Shown here: positions 17,737-26,318 of the stretch, piece by piece | Position numbering within the stretch: position 1 is the first letter of the stretch | Layout: each line of letters opens with the position of its first letter | DNA from: Hyphomicrobiales bacterium | GTDB lineage: Bacteria > Pseudomonadota > Alphaproteobacteria > Rhizobiales > Rhizobiaceae | Length of the DNA: 64,000 bases | Reading direction: 5' to 3' | Assembly: GCA_900469345.1 (NCBI GenBank) | Contig: UBWZ01000012.1 | Span: forward strand, 1-64,000 | The notes under the pieces: model-generated | Told to the model about the DNA's origin: nothing | Database searches by the model: none | The model's input: only the letters and a program-made list of their open reading frames with translations | Position numbers and translations under genes: made by a program

Positions 17737-19811
17737 TGAGGGAAACCCACAGGTTACCTGATGGGACCCTTTGGGAATGGAAGATCGATGGGCAGTCAAT
17801 CCCGCCCCGTCGCCCCGGCACTCTCGTTTTCGATATCGAGACTGACGGGCTCATTCCCGAACTGACCACGATCCACTCGCTGGTCATCAAAGACCCCGAA
17901 ACCGGGGAAATATGGAACTGCACCGACCACCGCCCGGACGATCCAGAGGGGTACCTCACGATCCTCAAGGGCCTCTGGCTGCTGATGACCGCCGACACGA
18001 TCGCCGGCCACAACATCCAAGACTTCGACATCCCCGCGATCCAGAAGCTCCACCCCTGGTTCAAGCCGGCGAACAAGGTTGGGGACACCATTATCATGTC
18101 CCGCCTGATGTACCCGGACATGCGGGACTCCGACTTCCGGCAGTTCGACAAGCTCTCGAAGAAGGGCGCGAAGTGGATCGAGCAGAAGCTCTACGGCCGT
18201 CATAGCCTGGAGAGTTGGGGCCAGCGCCTCGGCCTCTGGAAAGGCGACTACGGCAAGGAGAAGGAGGCCCAAGGCAAAGCTCTCGGGCTCAAGGGCAAGG
18301 ACCTCACGGCCTTCGTGTGGGGCACTTGGTCCCAAGAGATGCAAGACTACTGCGTCCAGGACGTGGAGGTCACCGAGAAGCTTTGGCTGAAGCTAATCGG
18401 CAAGGGCTTCTCCGAAGAGAGCATCCAGCTTGAACACTGCGTCCGGCGCATCGTTGCCCGTCAGGAAGCCTACGGGTTCGCCTTTGACGAGAAAGCGGCG
18501 GTCGAACTCTACGGCACCCTCAGTCAAAAGAAAGCTGAGCTAGAGATCGAACTCCAGCGGGTCTTCCCGCCCTGGTACAAATCTCGCGGCAAGGTGACCC
18601 CTCCGCAAACCCGTAGGGTGAAACGGCCTGAGTTCCCGAACATCACAGTTCGGAAGTTCTCGGAGAAGACCGGCAAGGAACTGAAGCCTTACGTCGGGCC
18701 GCCCCTGGAGACGTTCACCGAGGGGTGCCCGTACACGAAGATCGAGCGCGTGACGTTCAATGCCGGCTCTCGGCAGGACATCGCGGACCGCCTGATCAAG
18801 CTGTTCAAGTGGAAGCCGAAGGAGTTCACGTCTGACGGCCACCCGAAGGTGGATGAAGAAATCCTCCTCGGGCTCCCGTACCCGCCCGCCAAGGTCCTCA
18901 CCGAATACCTTATGATCCAAAAGCGGATCGGCCAGTTGGCAGAGGGGAAGGAGGCCTGGCTCAAGAACGTCAGGGACGGACGCCTCCACGGGTCGGTCAA
19001 CACGAACGGAGCGGTCACCGGCCGCATGACGCACTCAAAGCCGAACATGGCTCAGGTGCCTTCCGGACGTGCGCCGTATGGGCACGAGTGCCGAGCACTC
19101 TTCATCGCGACCAAGGGGAAGAAGCTTGTCGGCTGCGACGCTGACGCTTTGGAGCTTCGAGACCTCGCCGGGTACATGGCCGCCTACGACGGTGGCGCGT
19201 ACATCCGGACGGTCCTTGAAGGAAAGAAGGAAGACGGAACCGACATGCACACGCTCAATGCGAAAGCGTTGGGCTGTGATCGCGACACGGCGAAGGTCTG
19301 GTTCTACGCCTTCATCTACGGGGCAGGGGACTTCAAGCTCGGTTCCATCCTCGGCGCTAAGGGTTCGAAACAGGCGGTAACTCAAGCGGGCTCTCAGTCT
19401 CGCAAGAAGTTCCTCGCTGCGCTCCCCGCGCTGAAGAAGCTGGTCGAAGCCGTCAAGGCCAAGGCCAAGAAGCAAGGATGGCTCAAGGGGCTGGACGGGC
19501 GCTTGCTGTCCATCCGCTCCGAACACGCAGCCCTCAACACCCTCCTGCAATCCGCAGGGGCAATCCAGATGAAACGGGCTCTGGTCATCCTCGATAACGC
19601 CCTCCAACACCTCGGGCTGGTCCCGGGGGTGAACTACGAGTTCGTCGGAAACATTCACGACGAATGGCAAATCGAGGTCGATGAAGACAAAGCCGAACTG
19701 GTCGGTCGAACCGCAGCCAATGCGATCCGACAGGCCGGCGAATACTACTCCTTCCGGTGCCAACTCGCGGGCAACTTCGATGTCGGCAGCAACTGGAACG
19801 AGACACACTAA
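17736..19811 (+). CDS. family A DNA polymerase with 3'-5' exonuclease (T7 gp5-like)
   Basis: The 691-residue replicative polymerase has an N-terminal proofreading exonuclease with D33 and E35 in FDIETDG, GHNIQDFDIP as Exo II and the MQDYCVQDVEVT segment as Exo III. The polymerase domain has GRMTHSKPNMAQVP, motif A in GCDADALELRDLAGY, and the motif C residues HDEW near residue 645. Length is close to T7 gp5 (704). Translationally coupled to the upstream gene (TGATG). Confidence 0.97.
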   Translation: MRETHRLPDGTLWEWKIDGQSIPPRRPGTLVFDIETDGLIPELTTIHSLVIKDPETGEIWNCTDHRPDDPEGYLTILKGLWLLMTADTIAGHNIQDFDIPAIQKLHPWFKPANKVGDTIIMSRLMYPDMRDSDFRQFDKLSKKGAKWIEQKLYGRHSLESWGQRLGLWKGDYGKEKEAQGKALGLKGKDLTAFVWGTWSQEMQDYCVQDVEVTEKLWLKLIGKGFSEESIQLEHCVRRIVARQEAYGFAFDEKAAVELYGTLSQKKAELEIELQRVFPPWYKSRGKVTPPQTRRVKRPEFPNITVRKFSEKTGKELKPYVGPPLETFTEGCPYTKIERVTFNAGSRQDIADRLIKLFKWKPKEFTSDGHPKVDEEILLGLPYPPAKVLTEYLMIQKRIGQLAEGKEAWLKNVRDGRLHGSVNTNGAVTGRMTHSKPNMAQVPSGRAPYGHECRALFIATKGKKLVGCDADALELRDLAGYMAAYDGGAYIRTVLEGKKEDGTDMHTLNAKALGCDRDTAKVWFYAFIYGAGDFKLGSILGAKGSKQAVTQAGSQSRKKFLAALPALKKLVEAVKAKAKKQGWLKGLDGRLLSIRSEHAALNTLLQSAGAIQMKRALVILDNALQHLGLVPGVNYEFVGNIHDEWQIEVDEDKAELVGRTAANAIRQAGEYYSFRCQLAGNFDVGSNWNETH

Positions 19812-19818
19812 GGCCCCC

Positions 19819-20109
19819 TTGCATGGCCCGGGATATGTCTACGTCGCGATCAATCCGACGTGGCCTGGGCGGTGCAAGATCGGCTTCGCCAAGAACCTGA
19901 AGAACCGTCTCAGGCAGATGAACACGAACGACCCCGAGCGGGCGTATCAGTTCCATTCCACCCGTGAGTTTGCAGACCGGAAGCTGGCCGAGGCCACGCT
20001 CCACGCCCTCGTGGGCGGCTTTCGCATCCCCGGCACGGAATGGTTCGACCTTCACCCTGACGACGCGACCGAGTTCCTGAAGGGGCTCGTTATCAAGGAG
20101 ATTACATGA
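19819..20109 (+). CDS. GIY-YIG-type small endonuclease domain protein
   Basis: The protein has 96 residues from a TTG start at 19819. GYVYVAINPTWPGRCKIGFAKNLKNRLRQ is the GIY-YIG / T5orf172 core (YVYV...KIG, then catalytic-type Arg), and REFADRKLAEATLHALVGGF carries the conserved Glu region. Such domains occur in homing endonucleases; here it stands alone after the polymerase gene. The first in-frame start after the polymerase stop is this TTG. Confidence 0.75.
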   Translation: MHGPGYVYVAINPTWPGRCKIGFAKNLKNRLRQMNTNDPERAYQFHSTREFADRKLAEATLHALVGGFRIPGTEWFDLHPDDATEFLKGLVIKEIT

Positions 20110-20381
20110 ACGCTGAAAAGGCATTTCTGGTACTCGGCGAGGACGCCGACGATCAGGAGTTCTACGAGGAGATCACCAGCGCTGAGATCACGGGCGATAG
20201 CCGGTGGTCGAAGTTCTACGAACAGGTCTGGAAGGATACCCGCGATGGGACCTTTTGGGAAATCTCGTGGTCTCGTGGCGCCACCGAGTATCAGGACGAG
20301 GGTGCTGAGAATGTCGAGGTTAGACAGGTCTGGCCTAAGGTTGTCCAGCGAACGATCTACACCACGGTAAAGCCTGAGTGA
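20106..20381 (+). CDS. phage protein, unknown (91 aa)
   Basis: An acidic protein (EDADDQEFYEEITSAEI...) with a Trp-rich middle (VWKDTRDGTFWEISWSRG). It is coupled on both sides by 4-nt overlaps (ATGA, GTGA). No function recognised; it lies inside the replication block. Confidence 0.7.
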   Translation: MNAEKAFLVLGEDADDQEFYEEITSAEITGDSRWSKFYEQVWKDTRDGTFWEISWSRGATEYQDEGAENVEVRQVWPKVVQRTIYTTVKPE

Positions 20382-21109
20382 GAACACTCCTCATCGACGC
20401 AGATATCCTGGTCATCCGGACCTGCGCCGCTGCTGAAGTCGAAACCGATTGGGGCGACGATCAGTGGACCCTCACGTCAGACATCAAATCCGTGAAGGCC
20501 ACCATCCTCGACGCGATCGAGAACCTGAAGAAAGACCTGGACGCGGACGATGCGGTCCTGTGCCTTTCCATGGGGACAACCTTCCGGCACGAAATCTACC
20601 CGACCTATAAGGGTGGCCGTGCAAGGAAGCCCATTGGAACTGGAGAGGTGAAGCGCTGGCTCATCGAAGAGAATGGCGCGAAGCTGAAGCCGGGAATCGA
20701 AGCGGATGACACCCTCGGCATCCTCGCGACACACCCGCGCCTGATCAAGGGCGAGAAGATCATCGTGTCCGCAGATAAGGACCTCCTGACGATCCCTGGC
20801 ACCGTTTATCGGGGCGGGGAATTGATCGAGGTTTGCGAGGAGCAAGCAGACTTCCATTGGATGATGCAGACGCTCACCGGCGATGTCACCGATGGTTACC
20901 CTGGCTGCCCTGCGATCGGCCCTGTGAAGGCCAACAAAATCCTCACCGAGAAGAACGGCCGTTCCTTTTGGGAGAAGGTTGTTGCCGCCTACGAGAAAGC
21001 CGGACTGAGCGCTGAAGACGCTCTCCTTCAGGCTCGCCTAGCGCGCATCTTGCGCTGGACCGACTACGACTTTGCAAAGAAAGAGGTGAAGCTCTGGCAA
21101 CCCGAGTGA
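20378..21109 (+). CDS. 5'-3' exonuclease (T7 gp6-like, FEN family)
   Basis: The 243-residue enzyme removes RNA primers and degrades host DNA. FEN-type metal ligands are visible: LLIDADILV at the N-terminus, GIEADDTLGIL near residue 109, SADKDLLTIPG near 128 and GDVTDGYPGCPAIGPVKA (helix-hairpin-helix region) near 167. It starts with GTG in a GTGA overlap with the preceding gene. Confidence 0.93.
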   Translation: MRTLLIDADILVIRTCAAAEVETDWGDDQWTLTSDIKSVKATILDAIENLKKDLDADDAVLCLSMGTTFRHEIYPTYKGGRARKPIGTGEVKRWLIEENGAKLKPGIEADDTLGILATHPRLIKGEKIIVSADKDLLTIPGTVYRGGELIEVCEEQADFHWMMQTLTGDVTDGYPGCPAIGPVKANKILTEKNGRSFWEKVVAAYEKAGLSAEDALLQARLARILRWTDYDFAKKEVKLWQPE

Positions 21110-21651
21110 TCGGCCTTACGGGACCCGCTGGTTCCGGCAAGTCCGAGGTAGCTACGTACCTAGTCAACGGCCATCGGTTCACTCCGGTGAAGTTCGCGGG
21201 CCCCCTGAAGGCGATGCTGAAGGGGTTCTATCGGGAATGCGGGCTAGAGCCCTGCGAAATCGATAGGCGGATTGAGGGCGACCTGAAGGAAGTCCCGGAC
21301 CCGCTCCTGAACGGCAAGACCCCTCGGTGGGCGATGCAGTCTCTCGGAACCGAATGGGGCCGCGTCTGCATGGGTTCCGACTTCTGGATCAACGCCTGGA
21401 CCAAGCGCGTCGAGAAGGAAGACGGCGTTGTGGTCACCGACGACTGCCGCTTCGACAACGAAGCCGAGGCCATCTATGGGATAGGCGGCGCGGTGGTGAA
21501 GTTGGTCCCAAAGGTCCAGCGGCGGAACACCTCAACGCACACGAGCGAAGCCGGCGTTTCACTTGAGCTGGTTACCCACGAACTCCTCAACGATGAGGGC
21601 ATTGGGACGCTCCGGGGGCGCATAGACGCGCTCCTCTATCCCACTGCCTAA
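21106..21651 (+). CDS. deoxynucleoside monophosphate kinase-like P-loop protein
   Basis: The 181-residue protein has the Walker A loop GPAGSGKS (residues 6-13), the GPLKAMLKGFYRE and TPRWAMQSLGTEWGR segments, and VVVTDDCRFDNEAEAI, which together match phage dNMP kinases of the T4 gp1 type. It would phosphorylate dNMPs from degraded host DNA. It starts with GTG in a GTGA overlap and is the last gene before phage promoter 2. Confidence 0.88.
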   Translation: MIGLTGPAGSGKSEVATYLVNGHRFTPVKFAGPLKAMLKGFYRECGLEPCEIDRRIEGDLKEVPDPLLNGKTPRWAMQSLGTEWGRVCMGSDFWINAWTKRVEKEDGVVVTDDCRFDNEAEAIYGIGGAVVKLVPKVQRRNTSTHTSEAGVSLELVTHELLNDEGIGTLRGRIDALLYPTA

Positions 21652-21666
21652 TACCCACCCCACTAG
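21650..21666 (+). promoter_or_regulatory. phage RNA polymerase promoter, copy 2
   Basis: AATACCCACCCCACTAG, preceded by T (TAATACC..., the first six bases matching the T7 consensus). It begins inside the last codons of the kinase gene and drives the portal/scaffold block, which is the position of T7 phi6.5. Confidence 0.87.
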
Positions 21667-21681
21667 CACTACGAGGTCATT

Positions 21682-21900
21682 TTGATCTTCGAGAAGCAAA
21701 ACGAGGAGGTGCCCGACGCGGCTCCTCCCATCACACGAGCGCTTGTCGAATACCTTGAGAAGGTCTTCCCAAACAGGCTGCCGGACACGCTAGAAATTTC
21801 AGATCGAGCTTTGGGCGCTCTCTTCGGTGAGCAGCGTTTGATTGCGCACTTAAGAGGACGTCTCAAGGAGCAAGAAGAGACAGTCCTTGTGCAAACCTAA
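21682..21900 (+). CDS. phage protein, unknown (72 aa)
   Basis: First gene after promoter 2. It starts with TTG at 21682 behind an ACGAGG site. An acidic N-terminus is followed by an amphipathic helical part (ALVEYLEKVFPNRLPDTLE). Its position matches T7 gp6.5. No motif recognised. Confidence 0.65.
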   Translation: MIFEKQNEEVPDAAPPITRALVEYLEKVFPNRLPDTLEISDRALGALFGEQRLIAHLRGRLKEQEETVLVQT

Positions 21901-22099
21901 GACCCCCAAGATTGAGAAGGCTGATCCCGTCCAGGCCCCCGCGCCAGTCGCGACAGCACCCACGGCTCCGATCTTCAGTGAAGCCACCCGCCTGAACGAC
22001 AACGCGAACGCTGGTAACTCCATCATGCGGCGCGGCCGGTCGGCCCTCACAATCCCCCTCACATCCCCGGGCAACTCCGGGATTAACATTCCGTACTAA
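21887..22099 (+). CDS. small Pro/Ala-rich phage protein, putative virion-associated
   Basis: A 70-residue protein from a GTG start at 21887, overlapping the previous gene by 14 nt. The N-terminal part is Lys/Pro/Ala-rich (KPKTPKIEKADPVQAPAPV) and the rest is Asn/Ser-rich. The position right before the portal corresponds to T7 gp6.7 or gp7.3-like virion proteins; that assignment rests on position only. Confidence 0.6.
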   Translation: MCKPKTPKIEKADPVQAPAPVATAPTAPIFSEATRLNDNANAGNSIMRRGRSALTIPLTSPGNSGINIPY

Positions 22100-23694
22100 T
22101 GGCTGAAACCGAACAGGTCACAGCCAAGGCTCTCTACGAACAACTCTCCTCCGACCGTTCCCCGTATCTCACGAGAGCGCGTCGGGCTGCCGAGTTGACG
22201 GTACCGTTCCTCTTCCCCAAGGAAGGCACGAGCGCGTCCACCACGTTTGATGAGCCTTCGCAAAGTCTCGGCGCTCGGGGCGTTCGGCATCTGGCTTCTA
22301 AGCTTCAGCTTGCCTTGTTCCCCGTCAACGCGCCGTTCTTCCGGTACAGTGTAGACGACCTCGCGCTTCAGGAGTTGACCCAAGCGGACAACATGCGGGG
22401 CGAAGTCGAGAAGGCCTTGAACGCACGTGAACGTGCCGTCATGGCTGAGATGAACGGCTCCATGTTCCGACCCATTGGGTTCGAAGCTTGCCGCCAAATG
22501 CTGATCGCCGGCAACTACCTGATCCACATTCCCAAGAAGGGCAAACCCCGGGGACATCGCTTGTCGTCCTACGTGGTTCGTCGCGATGCTTCCGGCAACA
22601 TCCTGGACATTGTGATCCTGGAGAAGATTGCCCGCACGGCGCTCCCCCTCGACATCCTCGCCAAGATCAGCGCCGCTAAGTCATCCGCTGAAAAGCCCCG
22701 TGACGAGACGATCGACGTCTTCACGAAGATCACACTCAACGAGACGAATGACCGCTACATCGTCACCCAAGAGATCGATGACGTAGAACTAGACGGTGAG
22801 TATTCCGGTGAATATCCGGTGGACGCTCTACCGTGGGTTCCGCTCCGCTTTTCCTACCTCGAAGGTGAGAACTACGGGCGCGGCTTCGTTGATGAGTACA
22901 TTGGCGACCTTGCGTCCCTCGAAGCACTGACCGCAGCACTCCGCGACGGGACCATTCAGGGCGCTAAGGTCCTCTGGATGGTGAAGCCCGCAGCGACCGT
23001 CAGTGTCGCCCGCCTGTCTAAGGCTGAGAACGGCGATTTCGTGCAGGGCGACCCGGACTCAGTAGTCCCCCTCAGGCTCGACAAACAGGCCGACTTCGCG
23101 GTTGCCGAGAGGTTCATCGCTCAGTTGACTGAACGGCTCTCCTACGCCTTCCTCCTCAACAGCGCCATCCAGCGCAACGGTGAGCGGGTGACGGCTGAGG
23201 AAATCCGGTATATGGCCGGCGAACTCGATCAGGGCCTCGGCGGGGTCTACTCGCTTCAGGCTGAAGAGTTTCAGATGAAGGTCGCCAAGCTCTACGAAAT
23301 CCGGATGGAGACAACCCGCAAGGTTCCTCCGCTCCCGAAGTCGATCACGAGCATGTCGATCGTCACCGGCTTGGACGCCCTAGGACGCGGCAACGACCTT
23401 GCAAACCTGGACGCTCTCGTGTCCGGCGCTGGTCAGGTTGTCGGCCCGGAAGCCGTCGCTCGCTACCTCAACCCTGGCGAATACTTCAAGCGTCGTGGTG
23501 CCGCTCTCGGCATCGACATGGGCGGTCTGATCCGCACCGATGAAGAACTCGCTCAGGCTGATCAGCAAGCTCAGATGATGGCGATGGCTCAGCATCTCGG
23601 CCCACAGGCGATCGCCCAGATGGGCGGAATGGCAAAACAACAGATGGCGAACGACGCCCAAGCAGATCAAAGCCAAGGAGAACAGAATGGCTGA
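22099..23694 (+). CDS. portal / head-tail connector protein (T7 gp8-like)
   Basis: The 531-residue protein should form the dodecameric portal through which DNA is packaged and ejected. It has the T7-type features KALYEQLSSDRSPYLTRARRAAELTVP at the N-terminus, RGVRHLASKLQLALFP, and RVTAEEIRYMAGELDQGLGGVYS in the stem/wing. Length matches gp8 (about 536). Its start overlaps the preceding stop (TAATG). Confidence 0.96.
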   Translation: MAETEQVTAKALYEQLSSDRSPYLTRARRAAELTVPFLFPKEGTSASTTFDEPSQSLGARGVRHLASKLQLALFPVNAPFFRYSVDDLALQELTQADNMRGEVEKALNARERAVMAEMNGSMFRPIGFEACRQMLIAGNYLIHIPKKGKPRGHRLSSYVVRRDASGNILDIVILEKIARTALPLDILAKISAAKSSAEKPRDETIDVFTKITLNETNDRYIVTQEIDDVELDGEYSGEYPVDALPWVPLRFSYLEGENYGRGFVDEYIGDLASLEALTAALRDGTIQGAKVLWMVKPAATVSVARLSKAENGDFVQGDPDSVVPLRLDKQADFAVAERFIAQLTERLSYAFLLNSAIQRNGERVTAEEIRYMAGELDQGLGGVYSLQAEEFQMKVAKLYEIRMETTRKVPPLPKSITSMSIVTGLDALGRGNDLANLDALVSGAGQVVGPEAVARYLNPGEYFKRRGAALGIDMGGLIRTDEELAQADQQAQMMAMAQHLGPQAIAQMGGMAKQQMANDAQADQSQGEQNG

Positions 23695-23806
23695 TGAAAC
23701 ACCCGCAAAGGCAGAACCGAAGACCAAGACCGCGAAGGACGCCAAGACTGCGGCTGCCGTGGAAATCAAGTTTCCCTCGGGCAACGTCTATCGGGATAAC
23801 CATTAA
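23687..23806 (+). CDS. 39-residue Lys/Ala-rich protein, unknown
   Basis: An Ala/Lys-rich protein (MADETPAKAEPKTKTAKDA...) with the end IKFPSGNVYRDNH. It overlaps the portal stop by 8 nt and the scaffold start by 1 nt (TAATG), and has an AAGGAG site upstream. Confidence 0.6.
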   Translation: MADETPAKAEPKTKTAKDAKTAAAVEIKFPSGNVYRDNH

Positions 23807-24648
23807 TGCAGATTGAGACTTCGATCGTTCGTCAGGAAGCTCCGACACTTGAAGTCGTAAGTGAAGAGCTTGCGGCGGCTGCGGCAGTAGCCCCGACGAC
23901 CACCGAAGAAGCCCTCGCGGCGGCGAAGGGTGAGGCGACTCCAAAGGTAGCTGAACGTCCCGCTGATGTTCCGGAGAAGTTCTGGAACGCCGAGAAAGGC
24001 GAAGTAGACACCGCAGCGATTCTCAAGTCCTATTCGGAGTTGGAGAAGAACCGCCCAGCACCGGCTATGGAAAATGAAGGTGCCGCTGAGGAGCAGCCGA
24101 AGGAAGAGGAGGAGGGCGAGAAGAAGCCTGACGCCGAGACACCTTCAAAACCTGCCGAAGTTGTCGCCAGCCTCACGAAGACCTACGCCGAGAAGGGCGA
24201 GTTCGGTGACGCTGATTATGCGATGGCGGAAGCTGCTGGTTTCGACCGTGCCACCGTTGACGCCTATGTTGCCGGTCAACAGGCGCTCGCTGATGCGGCA
24301 ACTCGTCAGATCACAGAAGCGGCCGGTGGCAAAGAGAACATGGATCGCATGTTCGCTTGGGCCTCCACCGCGCTGACGGTCGAACAGGTCGCAGAATACA
24401 ACAAGTCTTTCGAGGGCGGCGACGTGGCCGCTGCTGTCATCGCCATGGGGAAACTCAAGGCCGACTACGAAGCAGTCTATGGCCGTGACGCCTCGAAGAA
24501 CATCTCGGGCAAACCGGACAACGGTTCCACCGACGTCTACACGAGTTGGGCTGAGGTCTCCCGAGCGATGGAAGCTCCGGAGTACGCCAAGGACCCGGCT
24601 TATCGAAAGAAGGTCGAACAGAAGTTGGCTCGGTCCTCGCCCCGTTGA
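23806..24648 (+). CDS. capsid scaffolding / assembly protein (T7 gp9-like)
   Basis: The protein has 280 residues and is very acidic, with Glu/Ala-rich low complexity to about residue 120. It then becomes helical and ends in a basic C-terminus (YRKKVEQKLARSSPR) as expected for capsid binding. Position between portal and capsid and overall composition match T7 gp9. Sequence similarity of such proteins is always weak. Confidence 0.85.
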   Translation: MQIETSIVRQEAPTLEVVSEELAAAAAVAPTTTEEALAAAKGEATPKVAERPADVPEKFWNAEKGEVDTAAILKSYSELEKNRPAPAMENEGAAEEQPKEEEEGEKKPDAETPSKPAEVVASLTKTYAEKGEFGDADYAMAEAAGFDRATVDAYVAGQQALADAATRQITEAAGGKENMDRMFAWASTALTVEQVAEYNKSFEGGDVAAAVIAMGKLKADYEAVYGRDASKNISGKPDNGSTDVYTSWAEVSRAMEAPEYAKDPAYRKKVEQKLARSSPR

Positions 24649-24657
24649 AGGAAGCAG

Positions 24658-25131
24658 ATGAGCCGTTTGAAAAAGGCTACGGTCGGTTTGACCGTGGCCG
24701 GGACCCTTGCTGTCTCAGTCGTGAGCGGCTTCGAGGGGGTCTCATTGAAGGCCTACGTCCCGGTTAAAGGCGACGTGCCGACAGTATGCTTCGGGCACAC
24801 CCGAGGCGTGAAGATGGGCGACACCTACACCCTTGCTCAATGCAAGGCCATGTTGGGTGATGACCTGATCAAATACGAAACCGACATGCGCGCCGCCCTC
24901 AGGGCTCCGGATAGTATCCCGGATAAACCCTACGTCGCGTTCCTCAGTCTCTCCTACAACATCGGCCCGAGTGCCTTCAAAAGCTCGACGGTCGCCCGCA
25001 AGATCAACTCCGGGGACCTTCGGGGTGCCTGTAACGCGATCCTCATGTGGGACAAGTTCAAGGGTCGTGCCCTCCCGGGTCTGACAAAGAGACGCCAAGA
25101 AGAGCGGAAGCTCTGCCTGGAGGGCTTATGA
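24658..25131 (+). CDS. SAR endolysin, GH24-type lysozyme
   Basis: This 157-residue muramidase begins with an uncleaved Gly/Ala/Ser/Thr-rich weak transmembrane segment (residues 7-24), the hallmark of signal-arrest-release endolysins. GFEGVSLKAY places the catalytic Glu at residue 26, and GDVPTVCFGHTRGVKMG provides the rest of the active site. LSLSYNIGPSAF and LPGLTKRRQEERKLC are typical of the family. Unlike T7 (amidase gp3.5), lysis here starts from a membrane-tethered lysozyme. It is followed by overlapping spanin genes. Confidence 0.93.
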   Translation: MSRLKKATVGLTVAGTLAVSVVSGFEGVSLKAYVPVKGDVPTVCFGHTRGVKMGDTYTLAQCKAMLGDDLIKYETDMRAALRAPDSIPDKPYVAFLSLSYNIGPSAFKSSTVARKINSGDLRGACNAILMWDKFKGRALPGLTKRRQEERKLCLEGL

Positions 25132-25457
25132 TCCCGAAGATTTACGGATACCTCGCGGCCCTCGTGTTCGTCCTACTAGTTCTCGGTGGGCTGTACGCGA
25201 AGGGCCGCTTAGATGCGGATCACGCGGGTGAGGTGAAGAAGTGGCGAGACGATTATGTCGAGCTTCGTCTTGATTACGACCGCGAGCAAACCGCCCGAGC
25301 GGATGATGCCCTGAAGGCCCGACAGGCTGCCGAACGGCTCACCGCCCTCAACACTCAAGTCGCCAACCTACAGGAATACGCCGATGGCCTTGAAGACGCT
25401 AACGCTCAGTGCCTTTCTGGCCCTGACGTTGACCGGCTGCGCGACCTTTGGAAGTAG
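25128..25457 (+). CDS. inner-membrane spanin subunit (Rz-like)
   Basis: The 109-residue protein has an N-terminal transmembrane helix (YLAALVFVLLVLGGLY, residues 7-22) and a periplasmic coiled coil (AERLTALNTQVANLQEYADGLE). The ATG at 25128 overlaps the endolysin stop (ATGA). With the lipoprotein nested in its 3' end it forms the two-component spanin that fuses inner and outer membranes. Confidence 0.9.
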   Translation: MIPKIYGYLAALVFVLLVLGGLYAKGRLDADHAGEVKKWRDDYVELRLDYDREQTARADDALKARQAAERLTALNTQVANLQEYADGLEDANAQCLSGPDVDRLRDLWK

Positions 25458-25653
25458 GTCGGTCGCTCCTGTTTACCCTGAGCTACCTGTGGATTTGCGC
25501 CTCTGTTTCGATCAGACGGTTCCGGCCCCTAAGGCTGGACCGCTCTCGAAGAAACAGGTCCTCTCGCTGATCGCAGCGCTCAAAACTTCCGAGGCAACAA
25601 AGACGGAATGCGGCAAACGCCTAATAGCGTTCTATCAAGCTCTGCGGACGTGA
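25384..25653 (+). CDS. outer-membrane spanin lipoprotein (Rz1-like)
   Basis: The 89-residue protein has a signal sequence and lipobox (FLALTLTGC, Cys19), then a short Pro-containing periplasmic part. It starts inside the Rz-like gene in another frame and extends beyond it, the classic overlapped Rz/Rz1 architecture. Confidence 0.88.
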   Translation: MALKTLTLSAFLALTLTGCATFGSRSVAPVYPELPVDLRLCFDQTVPAPKAGPLSKKQVLSLIAALKTSEATKTECGKRLIAFYQALRT

Positions 25654-25658
25654 GACAA

Positions 25659-26306
25659 TCAGCGGGTTTCTTGAGTCCGCCAAGACGCTATCGCTGCTAA
25701 CGTCTGAGTAAGGTTCTCTGTAGGGTCTAGCACAGTAGGAAACGCCTCCTTCACTTGCGGGGCGGAAAACTGTGACCCGCGCCGGTCGCGTTTGTTGCCA
25801 ACCTTCTGGATGTTTGAAGGCTTCGTACTGGTGTGGAACGCAGTGTAAGCTGCTAAATTCAACGACACGTTCTCGATGGCCGCGCTTTCAACTACGGCCA
25901 CACCAGATTTTAAAATGCGCGTGGCGGTGTGGGCTAGTTTTCTATCAAGAACTCGTCCCCAATTTTTCGATTTCTGCCTGCGTGTCTTCTTCGGACGAGG
26001 AGGGTTCAGTACCTGCTCTTTGAAGTCAACTGGAGCTTCTTCAAGCATAATTTGGATGTTGCTAACGGGTACGACGGGCATTAGGGCAGCAGCCAGATCA
26101 GCCGCCGGCAAACTGTCCCATAGTTCGTATCTAGAAAACCGCTTCCCGATAAGGTAAATTAGGTCCGCATCAGCTCCTTCATCAGGCTGAAGAGCCTGAA
26201 GAAACTCTCGGACAGACGCTATAAGTTGGCGGCCAATCTCCGGATTTTGCAATTCGGATTTGAGCCGTTCGAAGTCCTCGGGCATGAACTCTTCGAAAAG
26301 AATCAT
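25659..26306 (-). CDS. cargo protein, unknown (215 aa), second gene of the SGRY pair
   Basis: Encoded against the late operon, 12 nt after 26319-26849. The N-terminal half is acidic and helical (FMPEDFERLKSELQNPEIG...). A basic linker follows (NPPRPKKTRRQKSKNW), then a segment rich in Thr/Ser/Asn. No known motif. Coupling with the upstream gene suggests a partner, regulator or antitoxin role, which is inference. Base composition is visibly A/T-richer than the phage structural genes. Confidence 0.7.
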   Translation of the reverse strand: MILFEEFMPEDFERLKSELQNPEIGRQLIASVREFLQALQPDEGADADLIYLIGKRFSRYELWDSLPAADLAAALMPVVPVSNIQIMLEEAPVDFKEQVLNPPRPKKTRRQKSKNWGRVLDRKLAHTATRILKSGVAVVESAAIENVSLNLAAYTAFHTSTKPSNIQKVGNKRDRRGSQFSAPQVKEAFPTVLDPTENLTQTLAAIASWRTQETR

Positions 26307-26318
26307 AGTTTCTCTCTT

